From: Aeromonas simiae
Lineage (GTDB): Bacteria > Pseudomonadota > Gammaproteobacteria > Enterobacterales > Aeromonadaceae
Length of the DNA stretch: 64,000 bases
Assembly (NCBI RefSeq): GCF_000820125.1
Contig: NZ_CDBY01000023.1
Coordinates: forward strand, 90,513 to 154,512
Reading direction: 5' to 3'
In this document: one piece after another, positions 37,398 through 47,068 of the stretch
Layout: each line of letters opens with the position of its first letter
How positions within the stretch are numbered: the stretch's first letter is position 1
Translations under genes and position numbers: made by a program
Notes under the pieces: generated by a model
Told to the model about the DNA's origin: nothing
Database searches by the model: none
The model's input: the letters and a program-made list of their open reading frames with translations, nothing else

Positions 37398-40175
37398 ATG
37401 ATCCCGCACCTCAGTCCGAATGATCACCGACGCTACCAGGCACTGCGACTCGACAACGGGCTGCGGCTGCTGCTCATCGAAGATCCCGACGCCGACAAAT
37501 CTGCCGCCTCGCTGGCCGTCAACACCGGCCATTTTGATGATCCCGCCGATCGCCAGGGCATGGCTCACTTTCTTGAGCATATGTTGTTCCTTGGCACCTG
37601 TACCTATCCCAAACCGGGCGAGTACCAGCAGTTCATCACCCGCCATGGGGGCAGTAACAACGCCTGGACCGGCACCGAGTTCACCAACTTCTTTCTCGAG
37701 ATCGACCGCGACTATTTTGAGCCGGCACTGCACCGTTTCTCCCAGTTCTTCATCTGCCCCACCTTCGATGCCGCCCTGGTCGACAAGGAGCGCAGCGCCG
37801 TCGATTCGGAGTACAAGCTCAAGCTGCAAGATGATGTGCGGCGCAGTTATCAGGTGCACAAGGAGACGGTCAACCCGCTCCACCCCTTCGCCAAGTTCTC
37901 GGTGGGCAATCTGGAGACCTTGGCCGATCGCCCCGGCCGTGATCTGCGCCAGGAACTCATTGCCTTTTATGAACAGCACTACAGCGCCGACAGAATGGCG
38001 CTGGTACTGCTCTCATCGGCCAGCCTTGCCCAGATGCAAGCGTGGGCAGAACGCTATTTTGCTCCCATCGTGAATCGCAATTTGGGAGCCCCCCAGCTGG
38101 TCGCGCCGCTTTATCGCCCCGAGGATCTCGGCATTCGCGTCGACATCCGCCCGGTCAAGGAGAGCCGGCGCCTCTCGGTGGTGTTCCCGCTGCCCTCGGT
38201 CGATCACCTCTACCGGCAAAAACCGCTCACCTTCTTAAGCCACCTCATCGGTCACGAAGGGGATGGCAGCCTGCTGGCGCTGCTCAAGCAGCTTGGCTGG
38301 TGCAACCAGCTCTCGGCAGGCAGTGGCATCAGCGGCAGCAACTTCAAGGATTTCTGCGTCACCATGGCGCTCACCCCGGCCGGCCTTGGGCATGTCGACG
38401 ACATCGTCGCCCTGCTGTTTGGTTATCTGCGCCTCATTCGTGAGCAGGGCATTGAGCCATGGCGTTACGACGAGAAGCGCTGGGTGCTCGAATCGGCGTT
38501 TCACTTCCAAGAGCGCGGCCGCCCCATCGACACCGTTTCGGGGCTGGTGATGAACCTGTTCATGTATGAGCCGCAGGATCTGCTCTATGGCGACTACATG
38601 ATGAGCGGCCTCGAGCCTGAGTCGCTGCTGTCGCTGATGGATCGCTTCACACCGGACAACCTGAGGCTGCTGGTCACCGCCCCCGAGGTGAGCACCGATC
38701 GCCACGCCCAGTGGTACCAGACCCCCTATGCGGTGCATCGCCTCACGGCCGAGCAGCGCCAGCGCTGGCGCGACGCCCTTGCGGATGCGGCGCTGCAGCT
38801 GCCCTCGCCTAACCCCTTCATCTGCCAGCGCCTCACGGCCCGCCAACCCGAGCTGGCCGCCTCGGTGCCGAGCCCCCTCATCGAGCGGTCCGGTTTTCGT
38901 CTCTGGCACCTGCACGACCCTCAGTTCAACGTGCCCAAGGGCAATCTCTACATCGCCATCGACAGCGAGCATGCGGTCAGAAGCCCGCGCCACATCGCCA
39001 TGGCGCGCCTAGCGGTAGAGCTGCTCACCGATCACCTCAACCCCCTCACCTACCAAGCCGAGCTGGCGGGCCTCTCCTATCAGATCTATGCCCACCAGGG
39101 GGGCTTCTCGATCGCCATTCAAGGCTTCTCGGAGCATCAGCTGCGCCTGCTCGACACCATCTTGGCCAATCGCACCCTGGGCTACCCCGATCCGGCACGC
39201 TTTGCCGAGATCAAGGAGGCGATGATCCGCAACTGGGAAAACCAGGCCCATGCCCGCCCCATCTCCCAGCTGTTTAACCAGCTCACCAGCTTGCTGCAAC
39301 CCAATAACCCCCCCTTCGAGCAGCTGCTGCCACACCTGCAAGCCACCGAGCTGAGCGACATGCCCGAGTTCGTCGCCAGCCTGTTTCAGGAGATCCACGT
39401 CGAGAGTCTGGTGCATGGGGACTGGCTCGAGAGCGAGGCGCTGGAGCTGGCCGCCCTGCTCGAGCGCCATCTCGCCCCCTACAGCCGGCCAAGCCGCGAA
39501 ACCCGCCGCCGGCTGGTCGACATTCGTGGCCGCGGCACGCTGATCCGCGAACACGGCTGCCAGCACGATGACTCAGCCCTGCTGGTCTACTATCAATCCC
39601 CCGTGGTGCGGGCCCGCGACATCGCCTGCTTCACCCTGGCCAACCACATCATGTCATCGACCTTCTTCCACGAGCTGCGCACCCGCCAGCAACTGGGTTA
39701 CGTGGTGGGCTCGGGCAACCTCCCCCTCAACCGCCACCCCGGCCTCATCTTCTATATCCAGTCGCCGGTAGCAGGCCCGCAGATCCTGCTCGATGCCATC
39801 GAGGAGTTCATCGATCTCTTCCCGCTGGCCATGCTCGAGCTGACCGAAGAGCAGTGGCAGGCCAGCAAGGCAGGGTTGCAGGCCCAACTCTCGGAGCGCG
39901 ACACCAACCTGCGCACCCGCGGCCAACGGCTGTGGGTCAGTATCGGTAACAAGGATCTCGGCTTTGATCAGCGCGAGCGGGTACACGACGAAGTGGGCAA
40001 GCTCACCCGGGCCGATCTCATCCGCTTTATCACCCGCCTGCGCTCGCGTACCTCGGATCGATTGATCCTCTGCAGCTATGGCCAGGGCCATCAGCATGAC
40101 GAGCGCATCAGCGGCCAGCTCATCGACGACACCCGCGAGTTCCGCCTGAGCGCGCGCAAGTTCTACAACCTCTAG
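37398..40175 (+). CDS. M16 family zinc protease (pitrilysin/insulinase type)
   Basis: 925 residues, four homologous roughly 230-residue domains as in insulysin and E. coli protease III. The inverted zinc motif H-x-x-E-H is intact (HFLEH, residues 57-61), with the distal Glu ligand in the KERSAVDSEYKLK helix. The C-terminal half carries the inactive-half signature ELRTRQQLGYVVGSG. Unlike E. coli PtrA there is no signal peptide from the ATG, and a TTG start 13 codons upstream does not create one, so a cytosolic location is inferred. Substrates are probably small peptides. Confidence 0.9.
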   Translation: MIPHLSPNDHRRYQALRLDNGLRLLLIEDPDADKSAASLAVNTGHFDDPADRQGMAHFLEHMLFLGTCTYPKPGEYQQFITRHGGSNNAWTGTEFTNFFLEIDRDYFEPALHRFSQFFICPTFDAALVDKERSAVDSEYKLKLQDDVRRSYQVHKETVNPLHPFAKFSVGNLETLADRPGRDLRQELIAFYEQHYSADRMALVLLSSASLAQMQAWAERYFAPIVNRNLGAPQLVAPLYRPEDLGIRVDIRPVKESRRLSVVFPLPSVDHLYRQKPLTFLSHLIGHEGDGSLLALLKQLGWCNQLSAGSGISGSNFKDFCVTMALTPAGLGHVDDIVALLFGYLRLIREQGIEPWRYDEKRWVLESAFHFQERGRPIDTVSGLVMNLFMYEPQDLLYGDYMMSGLEPESLLSLMDRFTPDNLRLLVTAPEVSTDRHAQWYQTPYAVHRLTAEQRQRWRDALADAALQLPSPNPFICQRLTARQPELAASVPSPLIERSGFRLWHLHDPQFNVPKGNLYIAIDSEHAVRSPRHIAMARLAVELLTDHLNPLTYQAELAGLSYQIYAHQGGFSIAIQGFSEHQLRLLDTILANRTLGYPDPARFAEIKEAMIRNWENQAHARPISQLFNQLTSLLQPNNPPFEQLLPHLQATELSDMPEFVASLFQEIHVESLVHGDWLESEALELAALLERHLAPYSRPSRETRRRLVDIRGRGTLIREHGCQHDDSALLVYYQSPVVRARDIACFTLANHIMSSTFFHELRTRQQLGYVVGSGNLPLNRHPGLIFYIQSPVAGPQILLDAIEEFIDLFPLAMLELTEEQWQASKAGLQAQLSERDTNLRTRGQRLWVSIGNKDLGFDQRERVHDEVGKLTRADLIRFITRLRSRTSDRLILCSYGQGHQHDERISGQLIDDTREFRLSARKFYNL

Positions 40176-40197
40176 CCGCAGATCGCCGCATGCACGC

Positions 40198-40224
40198 AAA
40201 AAGCCCCGCTCTGGCGGGGCTTTT
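40198..40224 (+). terminator. Terminator of the M16 protease gene
   Basis: Stem GCCCCGC / GCGGGGC with a TCTG loop, A5 before and TTTT after; 23 nt after the stop. Confidence 0.85.
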
Positions 40225-40265
40225 CTATCCAACCTGGGGCACAGTGGTGGAAACCGTGGCGAGAA

Positions 40266-40299
40266 AAAGAGAAAAGAAAAGCCGACCCTGGGGTCGGCT
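40266..40299 (-). terminator. Terminator downstream of tpm
   Basis: Nine-bp stem AGCCGACCC / GGGTCGGCT with a 2-nt loop, followed on the minus strand by TTTTCTTTTC. It lies about 175 nt after the tpm stop, leaving a long 3' untranslated stretch. Confidence 0.7.
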
Positions 40300-40474
40300 G
40301 GAAATACCACATCAAACACGGCTTGAGCCGTAAAGTGAACATGAGCGTGAAAATCAGACACCGATCGATAACCCGGACAACCCCGGCACCGACAGTGATT
40401 GAGAAACGCATTCATAGTAGGGACAAGCCGCGCGGGGGGCGTTGATCTGTATCAAAGGTGGTAGAAAGAGCGCC

Positions 40475-41119
40475 TTAGCGACGCACCAATCGATAGCACA
40501 CCTCATCAAAATAGGAGAGCTGGCCGCTCACCACCCTGGGGTGATCCGCCTCGCTCTGACGCCCCAGCACCTCGACCGTGAAATGGGGCTCAAACAGACG
40601 GCGCACCTCCAGCTCACACACCGAGAAGGGGGGCTGCTGCTGCGGATCGGGCTGGTATTCGATGGTCACCAGCAAGATCTGCCCCCCCTGCTCCACCATG
40701 GTGGCCAGCTGCTCGGCATAACGGGCCCGCATCTCGGCCGGCAACGCGATGAGCGAGGCGCGGTCATACACCAGGCGGTAGCGTCGGCCAAGCTGGCGAG
40801 CCGCAAAAAAATCGCCGAGATAGAGGCGAATCCGCTCATGGGAAAAGCGCTGGAAGGGCCCCTCCGATGCCTGCTGCGGCGCCCATGCCTGCTCGGCGAA
40901 AAACTGCTGCACCGCCAGGGGCGAGAGTTCAAAGCCGTGCACCTCATGCCCCTGCTCAGCCAGCCACACCATGTCACGCGACTTGCCGCACAGGGGCACC
41001 AGCACCGGCTCATCCATGGCCTGCGCAGCCCACCACTCCTGTAACCAGCGATTGAAGTCGCTCTGATGGAACCCGATGCGGTTCTCTTCCCAACGTTGAT
41101 GCCAGAAGGCGGCGTCCAT
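40475..41119 (-). CDS. tpm: Thiopurine/selenium-type S-methyltransferase
   Basis: 214 residues. SAM-dependent methyltransferase of the TPMT family: N-terminal MDAAFWHQRWEENRIGFHQSDFNRWL is diagnostic, followed by the SAM motif VLVPLCGKSRDMVWLAEQGHEVHGFELS, then YDRASLIALPAEMR. Bacterial Tpm methylates thiopurines and also tellurite and selenium oxyanions. ATG 41119 fits the family start. Transcribed alone and ended by the distal terminator. Confidence 0.94.
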   Translation of the reverse strand: MDAAFWHQRWEENRIGFHQSDFNRWLQEWWAAQAMDEPVLVPLCGKSRDMVWLAEQGHEVHGFELSPLAVQQFFAEQAWAPQQASEGPFQRFSHERIRLYLGDFFAARQLGRRYRLVYDRASLIALPAEMRARYAEQLATMVEQGGQILLVTIEYQPDPQQQPPFSVCELEVRRLFEPHFTVEVLGRQSEADHPRVVSGQLSYFDEVCYRLVRR

Positions 41120-41325
41120 GTGTCTCTCCCAAGGTATATATGGGATGCCACTATGCCCAAAGGGCTTGGGCAGACGCAAGGGGGCAGGCTATTTTCACCG
41201 CCACCCTGATCGGCGGATCGCCACCAGAGGGCGTCATCCACCTCATATACCAGGGCGGCAAGGCGCGAAGCGCGCTCATTTCACCGCTCGTGAGCCGCGC
41301 CAAGGTTCGGATCGTATCTGACCAA

Positions 41326-41348
41326 CTCCCGCCGGCCAGGGGCGGGAG
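41326..41348 (-). terminator. Hairpin after the kinase-like gene
   Basis: Eight-bp perfect stem CTCCCGCC / GGCGGGAG with a 7-nt loop, 23 nt past the stop of the minus-strand gene, without a clear U-run. Possible weak terminator. Confidence 0.4.
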
Positions 41349-41371
41349 CCACGCGACATCCCGGTACGGGT

Positions 41372-42022
41372 TTACTGGTAAGACGTGCACCATGCTCTGA
41401 CCTTTACCTCAAAAGGTTCTTTGATTGGAACCCCTGAATCCAGGCTCTGGTTGATATGAAGTACATTTTTGGTTTCTTTGTAGGCTTTCATGCCCGAAGT
41501 ATTCGCCCAATAATACAATCCCCAATTGGATAAATTCCATGCTGCATCATACTTATTAACTTCATAATCTACGTAATATAATACATCCCCCATAACAACA
41601 AAGTTGTCTGGGAAATAGTCAATATTTAACCCTGACGCCTCCAGCACTTTCGCCATGTTAAAAACTTGCGCTATACAATGGTCAGGGAGGATATTGTTCG
41701 CAATGAGGTCGGTAACAAGATCGCCATGAACATACTCTTTAAGTAGGAAATTCAGCTCTGAATTGGCCTCCAACAGACGAGGTATTTTTACCCCGACGCG
41801 CTGTAACTCATTAAAAGCGGATACTTCCAGGTCAACTTTATTCGTATCACCGAACGAATAGTAAGCACAGGGTTCATAATGCATAAATTTGATGACATAT
41901 TTATCGTCACCCTGTTGAGCTAGATAGGAGTATCCCGACTTTCCCTTACCCAAAAACGTTGTAACTAAAAGATTACCATATTTAGTGGGAACTCTTTCAC
42001 CCATAGCATTGGTGATATCCAT
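41372..42022 (-). CDS. Small protein-kinase-fold protein
   Basis: 216 residues. The fold elements of a compact (RIO/aminoglycoside-kinase-like) kinase can be traced: Gly-rich loop LGKGKSGYSYL (24-34), ATP-anchoring K45 in YVIKF, possible helix-C E66 in VDLEVSAF, hinge LLKEYVHG (94-100), catalytic D135 with N140 in NIDYFPDNFVV, and metal D152 in YYVDYE. The usual H-x-D is replaced by N-x-D, and the DFG Gly is absent. Codon use and base composition are AT-richer than flanking genes, suggesting transfer. Substrate unknown; it could be a protein or small-molecule kinase. Confidence 0.7.
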   Translation of the reverse strand: MDITNAMGERVPTKYGNLLVTTFLGKGKSGYSYLAQQGDDKYVIKFMHYEPCAYYSFGDTNKVDLEVSAFNELQRVGVKIPRLLEANSELNFLLKEYVHGDLVTDLIANNILPDHCIAQVFNMAKVLEASGLNIDYFPDNFVVMGDVLYYVDYEVNKYDAAWNLSNWGLYYWANTSGMKAYKETKNVLHINQSLDSGVPIKEPFEVKVRAWCTSYQ

Positions 42023-42274
42023 TTTCCGCCTACTTTTATAAAGGTGAACTTAGCCATTCTTATAACCAAGACATGTTAATGACTATTAATAAGAACTTTG
42101 GTGATGTACTGAACGCAAGCAACAATAATGTCACTTAATAGCGTTAAAGCAATCTATCACCAACGTTTACACGAGTAAAGACACCCATAACAACGGGGTC
42201 GCTTAGAATAGTTCATTTCTGATAACCATTTGGGAAATAACATCAAGCGAACGCTTAGCATATTATAATGCGAA
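42023..42274. other. AT-rich gap in the accessory pocket
   Basis: About 250 bp with marked AT richness and no gene seen; probably the promoter region of the kinase-like gene. Confidence 0.4.
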
Positions 42275-42682
42275 CTACCATGCGCAGCCATTGCAGCCTT
42301 TTTTGACATTGTAGCTTTCTAGCTGCTCCAACCTATCCAGCGTTCTGCGTGTAAGGCAGATACTGTGCCCAGAAAAAACTATATGATCGTTTTCTTTTCT
42401 AGGCTCTGAAAAAAGACAGTCTGCCTCTCTAAATTTTACCCATAGTCGCTGCGCGGCGACTAAGTTACTTCTATTTTCAGCATCTATGGAGTTGCTCAGC
42501 CTTGAGTATTGGTCATTGAGCTCTTGATCCACTTTTATGTAAAGCGCAGAGAAGCAACTGGATATCCGCTTATCCGACATATGTTCACTACACTCTTTTT
42601 CCTCAGCTCTCAGCGCGTGTGAATCAGCAAAAGCATGTTGAACCAAGAGCATACAAATGATGAAAGCTAATGTTGCACGCAT
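42275..42682 (-). CDS. LprI-like DUF1311 secreted protein
   Basis: 135 residues. Signal peptide MRATLAFIICMLLVQHAFA, then a Cys-rich helical domain: ECSEHM...ISSCFSALYIKVDQELNDQYSRL, LVAAQRLWVKFREADCLF and CLTRRTLDRLEQLESY. The QxxWxxFRxxxC segment is the DUF1311/LprI signature; LprI of mycobacteria inhibits lysozyme. The C-terminus adds an extra CNGC. ATG 42682 chosen because only this start gives a signal peptide. Confidence 0.75.
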   Translation of the reverse strand: MRATLAFIICMLLVQHAFADSHALRAEEKECSEHMSDKRISSCFSALYIKVDQELNDQYSRLSNSIDAENRSNLVAAQRLWVKFREADCLFSEPRKENDHIVFSGHSICLTRRTLDRLEQLESYNVKKGCNGCAW

Positions 42683-42836
42683 AATTGTTCCTTGGTGTAC
42701 ATCGCGATTAATCCGAACGGGGAAAATACCTTTTCTCGTCCTGCGAACGTTGCTGAACATCGAGTTCAAGAGCAGACCCCGGCCACTCATTTCACCGCCG
42801 CCCCCTGCATCGTCAAACATAGGGTCAGACAGCAGG

Positions 42837-43175
42837 CTAAGAGTGCACGGGCCGCGGTGGCAAGAACTTGGGAACGCGATCATTTAGGATGGCCACTAAC
42901 TTAGGATCCATGAAGACATAATCATCTGGGATGGACAGGCAGATGACTCGAGCCTCCTTTAGATTGGCTTTGAACTTCTTGGACAGTTTGCTCCGATGAG
43001 CACGCTCCATGACGAAAATAAGCTCAGCCCACTCCACCAGCTCCGGAGTAAGGGGATTCTCGGCGTTATGATTCAGGCCGGCTGACGAAACCTCAATTCC
43101 AGGCCAGAAAGCAAATACCTGCTCGGCTGTCGGGCTACGCAGACGGTTTTGACTGCAAATAAAGAGAACCTTCAT
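42837..43175 (-). CDS. Low-molecular-weight protein tyrosine phosphatase-like
   Basis: 112 residues. The phosphate loop is at the N-terminus: C7-S-Q-N-R-L-R13-S, fitting C-x5-R-S, with the acid/base D90-P in VFMDPK. It is shorter than standard LMW-PTPs (about 150) and belongs to the short variant whose loop reads CSxNRLRSPT. Dephosphorylates tyrosine or arsenate-type substrates in relatives; target here unknown. Transcribed in the same direction as the kinase-like gene 0.8 kb downstream. Confidence 0.78.
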   Translation of the reverse strand: MKVLFICSQNRLRSPTAEQVFAFWPGIEVSSAGLNHNAENPLTPELVEWAELIFVMERAHRSKLSKKFKANLKEARVICLSIPDDYVFMDPKLVAILNDRVPKFLPPRPVHS

Positions 43176-43642
43176 TCCTGCAACCTAACGTGATGAAGTG
43201 AAAAGCGGCACTCATCCGTAAGCAGAGCCCCCCATATCCCTGCGTCCAGCATCATCAGCACCATGAAAATAAGACCACAGCATTAAAATTTGCAGCTTGG
43301 CACCCATGCGTTGCTCTGACCTAACGCATGGGTGACGCCAAAGCAGCCATCTGCACGACCATCCTAGCGAGCAAGGCAGATAAGAAAAGAGGGTCATGGT
43401 CATTTCCTGAGCAAGATCAAGAATTAACCCATCGTGAGGGGAGATCAATGCATCGAACCACTGCGGAACATCAAGGTGGTGGACGTTTCTTTCTGGCACA
43501 GGCCACGACGGACAGGGATTGCCCCTCCCCTGCCTGCTCTCCACACCCAACGACCCTCTGCTGATGCCCACGATTGCGATGCAGGCAAAGCAAGATAGTC
43601 CCTGCGTCCGGGCCAGATTGCTCCGCAAACGATTGGAAAAAG
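43176..43642. other. Intergenic stretch beside guaA
   Basis: About 470 bp. It holds the inverted repeat at 43302-43335 and two copies of ACCTAACG. A 138-codon minus-strand frame here has atypical composition and no ribosome site, and is not accepted as a gene. Confidence 0.4.
43302..43335. repeat. 12-bp perfect inverted repeat
   Basis: CACCCATGCGTT / AACGCATGGGTG separated by 10 nt, with no U-run. Could be an operator, an element end or a recombination site remnant. Confidence 0.6.
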
Positions 43643-43668
43643 AAAAGGCGCCGCAAGGGCGCCTTTTT
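43643..43668 (-). terminator. guaBA terminator
   Basis: Ten-bp stem AAAAGGCGCC / GGCGCCTTTT with a 5-nt loop; U-run on the minus strand; 38 nt after the guaA stop. Confidence 0.85.
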
Positions 43669-43706
43669 GACTGTTTTGCCTTATCGGCGGGTAAAGCGTC
43701 GCGCGC

Positions 43707-45284
43707 TTATTCCCACTCGATGGTGGCGGGCGGCTTGCCGGAGACGTCGTACACCACGCGGGAGATACCATTGATCTCGTTGATGATGCGGTTCGACACG
43801 TGGCCGAGGAAGTCGTACGGCAGGTGGGCCCAATGGGCGGTCATGAAGTCGATGGTCTCGACGGCGCGCAGGGCAACCACCCAGTCATACTTGCGACCAT
43901 CGCCCATAACGCCGACCGAGCGCACCGGCAGGAACACGGCAAACGCCTGGCTCACGCGGTTATAGAGATCGGCGCTGCGCAGCTCTTCGATGAAGATGGC
44001 ATCGGCGCGGCGCAAGATATCGCAATACTCTTTTTTCACCTCGCCAAGGACGCGCACGCCCAGACCCGGGCCCGGGAACGGGTGACGGTAGAGCATGTCA
44101 TAAGGCAGGCCGAGTTCGAGACCGACGCGGCGCACTTCGTCTTTAAACAGCTCGCGCAGCGGCTCGACCAGCCCCATCTTCATCTCTTCCGGCAGGCCGC
44201 CGACGTTGTGGTGAGACTTGATGACGTGGGCCTTGCCGGTCTTGCTGGCCGCCGACTCGATGACGTCCGGGTAGATGGTACCCTGGGCCAACCAGCGGGC
44301 ATTTTTCAGCTTCTTGGCTTCGTCGTCGAACACTTCCACAAAGACGCGACCGATGGTCTTGCGCTTGGCTTCCGGCTCGTCGATACCGGCCAGCGCGGAG
44401 AGGAAGCGCTCTTCGGCATCGACCTTGATGATGTTCAGGCCGAAGTGGTCGCCGAACATGTCCATCACCTGCTGGCCTTCGTTCAGGCGCAGCAGACCGT
44501 TGTCGACAAAGACGCAGGTGAGGCGATCGCCGATGGCGCGGTGCACCAGCATGGCAACCACGGAGGAGTCCACGCCGCCGGAGAGGCCCAGGATCACCTC
44601 GTCGTCACCCACCTGCTCGCGAATGCGGGCAACGGCGTCGTCGATGATGGTGGCCGGGGTCCACAGGCATTCGCAGCCGCAGATATCCTTCACGAAATGC
44701 TCGAGGATACGGGCGCCTTGGCGGGTGTGGGTCACTTCCGGGTGGAACTGCACGCCATAGAACTGCTTCTCTTCCCACGCCATGGCCGCATGCGGGCAGG
44801 TCGGGGTCTGGGCGATGGTGGTGAACGCCTCGGGGATGGCCACCACCTTGTCGCCGTGGCTCATCCAGACGTCCAGCATGGCATTGCCATTGTCTTTGAG
44901 CGCGTCTTCGATGTTGCGCAGCAGCGTGCTTTGGCCGATCACCTCGACCTGGGCATAACCAAACTCGCGCTCGGTGGAGGAAGCCACCTTGCCGCCAAGC
45001 TGCTCGGCCATGGTCTGCATGCCATAGCAGATGCCAAACACCGGCACGCCGGCGTTGAAGACATACTCAGGCGCGCGCGGGCTGCCCGCTTCGGTGACGG
45101 ATTCCGGGCCGCCGGAGAGGATGATGCCGTTGGGATTGAATTCGCGGATCTGCTCTTCGGTGACGTCCCAGGCCCACAGTTCACAGTAAACGCCGATTTC
45201 ACGCACGCGGCGGGCGATCAGTTGGGTGTACTGGGAACCGAAATCCAGGATCAGGATACGGTGATCGTGAATATTTTTACTCAT
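43707..45284 (-). CDS. guaA: GMP synthase (glutamine-hydrolysing)
   Basis: Aminates XMP to GMP using glutamine and ATP. 525 residues, the E. coli length. Class I glutamine amidotransferase first (catalytic Cys in GICYGMQ, His/Glu in FHPEVTH), then the PP-loop ATP pyrophosphatase (LSGGVDSSV) and the C-terminal dimerisation domain ([21 protein letters not shown]... ending IEWE). 71 nt downstream of guaB in one transcript. Confidence 0.98.
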   Translation of the reverse strand: MSKNIHDHRILILDFGSQYTQLIARRVREIGVYCELWAWDVTEEQIREFNPNGIILSGGPESVTEAGSPRAPEYVFNAGVPVFGICYGMQTMAEQLGGKVASSTEREFGYAQVEVIGQSTLLRNIEDALKDNGNAMLDVWMSHGDKVVAIPEAFTTIAQTPTCPHAAMAWEEKQFYGVQFHPEVTHTRQGARILEHFVKDICGCECLWTPATIIDDAVARIREQVGDDEVILGLSGGVDSSVVAMLVHRAIGDRLTCVFVDNGLLRLNEGQQVMDMFGDHFGLNIIKVDAEERFLSALAGIDEPEAKRKTIGRVFVEVFDDEAKKLKNARWLAQGTIYPDVIESAASKTGKAHVIKSHHNVGGLPEEMKMGLVEPLRELFKDEVRRVGLELGLPYDMLYRHPFPGPGLGVRVLGEVKKEYCDILRRADAIFIEELRSADLYNRVSQAFAVFLPVRSVGVMGDGRKYDWVVALRAVETIDFMTAHWAHLPYDFLGHVSNRIINEINGISRVVYDVSGKPPATIEWE

Positions 45285-45355
45285 GTTCGTCCTGTTTCAG
45301 GCTGGTGTGGGGTTACAAAACGGTTGGAAAAGCGGGGCGCACGGCCCCGCTTTGA

Positions 45356-46819
45356 TCAGCTCATCCGATAGTTGGGCGCTTCTTTGGTGATGGTCACGTC
45401 GTGGACGTGGGACTCTTTCATCCCGGCGCCGCTGATGCGCACAAACTCAGCCTTGGTGCGCATCTCGTCGATGGTGCCACAGCCGGTCAGGCCCATGGAG
45501 GAGCGCAGGCCGCCCATCTGCTGGTGGATGATCTCTTTGAGGCGACCCTTGTACGGCACACGCCCTTCGATACCTTCCGGCACCAGCTTGTCGGCCGCGT
45601 TGTCGCTTTGGAAGTAGCGATCGCTCGAGCCCTTGGACATGGCGCCCAAGGAGCCCATGCCGCGATAAGACTTGAAGGAGCGGCCCTGGTAGAGCTCGAT
45701 CTCGCCCGGCGCCTCTTCGGTACCGGCAAACATGGAGCCCACCATGACGCAGTTGGCGCCGGCAGCGATGGCCTTGGCGATGTCGCCGGAGAAGCGGATG
45801 CCGCCGTCAGCAATGACAGGTACGCCGGTGCCAGCCAGGGCATCCACGGCATCAGAGATAGCGGTGATTTGCGGCACGCCGACACCGGTCACGATGCGGG
45901 TGGTACAGATGGAGCCAGGGCCGATACCGACCTTGACGGCATTGACGCCGGCCTCAACCAGCGCCAGTGCGCCAGCGGCAGTGGCCACGTTGCCACCGAT
46001 GATTTGCAGCTCCGGATAGGCTTCGCGGGTCGCCTTGATGCGATCCAGCACCCCCTGGGAGTGGCCGTGGGAGGAGTCAATCAGCAGCACGTCGACACCG
46101 GCCTCGACCAGGGCGGCGACACGCTCCTCGTTACCGGCACCGGCGCCAACGGCGGCACCGACGCGCAGGCGGCCCTGCTCGTCCTTACAGGCGTTGGGCT
46201 TGCGCTCGGCTTTTTGGAAGTCTTTGACGGTGATCATGCCCTTGAGCGTGAACGCGTCATTGACCACCAGCACCTTCTCGATGCGGTTCTTCTGCATCAG
46301 GCCCACCACCTCTTCACGAGAGGCCCCTTCGCGGACGGTCACCAGACGGTCCTTCTGGGTCATGATCTGTTCGACGGTGAGGGAGAGGTCGGTCACGAAG
46401 CGCACATCACGGCCGGTGATGATACCGACCAGCTTGTTGCCGTCGGTCACCACCGGATAACCGGCGAAACCGTTCTTATGGCTCAGCTCCTTGATTTGGG
46501 CGATGGTCATGTCAGGACGTACGGTCACCGGGTCGGAAACGACACCGCTCTCGTATTTTTTGACCTTACGCACCTCAGCAGCCTGCTGTTCGACGGACAT
46601 GTTCTTGTGGATGAAGCCGATACCCCCTTCCTGGGCCAGAGCGATGGCAAGGCGCGCATCGGTCACGGTATCCATGGCGGCGGAGATCATGGGAATGTTC
46701 AGGCTGATTTTGGCAGTCAGCTTGGTACGCAGATCGGCGGTATTGGGGAGAACGGTGGAGTGGGCGGGAACCAGCAACACGTCGTCGAAGGTCAGCGCTT
46801 CTTTGGCAATCCTGAGCAT
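45356..46819 (-). CDS. guaB: IMP dehydrogenase
   Basis: Oxidises IMP to XMP with NAD+, the rate-limiting step to guanine nucleotides. 487 residues. TIM barrel interrupted by two CBS domains (about 95-200, e.g. [12 protein letters not shown] and [10 protein letters not shown]). Catalytic Cys loop GPGSICTTR, flap [10 protein letters not shown], and the Arg-Tyr region [12 protein letters not shown]. Clear family start [16 protein letters not shown]. The 250 bp upstream are AT-rich and must hold the promoter. Confidence 0.98.
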   Translation of the reverse strand: MLRIAKEALTFDDVLLVPAHSTVLPNTADLRTKLTAKISLNIPMISAAMDTVTDARLAIALAQEGGIGFIHKNMSVEQQAAEVRKVKKYESGVVSDPVTVRPDMTIAQIKELSHKNGFAGYPVVTDGNKLVGIITGRDVRFVTDLSLTVEQIMTQKDRLVTVREGASREEVVGLMQKNRIEKVLVVNDAFTLKGMITVKDFQKAERKPNACKDEQGRLRVGAAVGAGAGNEERVAALVEAGVDVLLIDSSHGHSQGVLDRIKATREAYPELQIIGGNVATAAGALALVEAGVNAVKVGIGPGSICTTRIVTGVGVPQITAISDAVDALAGTGVPVIADGGIRFSGDIAKAIAAGANCVMVGSMFAGTEEAPGEIELYQGRSFKSYRGMGSLGAMSKGSSDRYFQSDNAADKLVPEGIEGRVPYKGRLKEIIHQQMGGLRSSMGLTGCGTIDEMRTKAEFVRISGAGMKESHVHDVTITKEAPNYRMS

Positions 46820-47068
46820 GGCAATATCTCACCTGTGAAGTGGGGGTGTAAAATATTGCCGGCGAATTCTACCGATGAAACTGCATGCCGTAAAGGACTA
46901 TTTTTGAATTTTTTACGACATATCGCGCTTTTGTCAGACCAACGTGGCAAAAGACCAACAAATACAGCCGTAACTATGCGCTTTTTCGCGAAAAGAGGAT
47001 CTTTTTTGCCGTTGGGGTACGATTCGGCCTCAACGCCCCGATAGTTCACTTTTCAGCCGCCCTTCCCC

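Noticed and set aside
42683..42836. Upstream extension of the LprI-like gene to 42883
   Set aside because: Would overlap the phosphatase gene and hide the signal peptide, which begins cleanly at 42682.
43212..43628. 138-codon minus-strand frame near guaA
   Set aside because: No ribosome site, atypical residue composition (rich in Cys, Trp, Ser) and overlaps the inverted repeat; looks like chance.
46984..46995. Palindrome TTTTCGCGAAAA upstream of guaB as a PurR box
   Set aside because: Does not match the PurR consensus, and the spacing to guaB (about 165 bp) is long.
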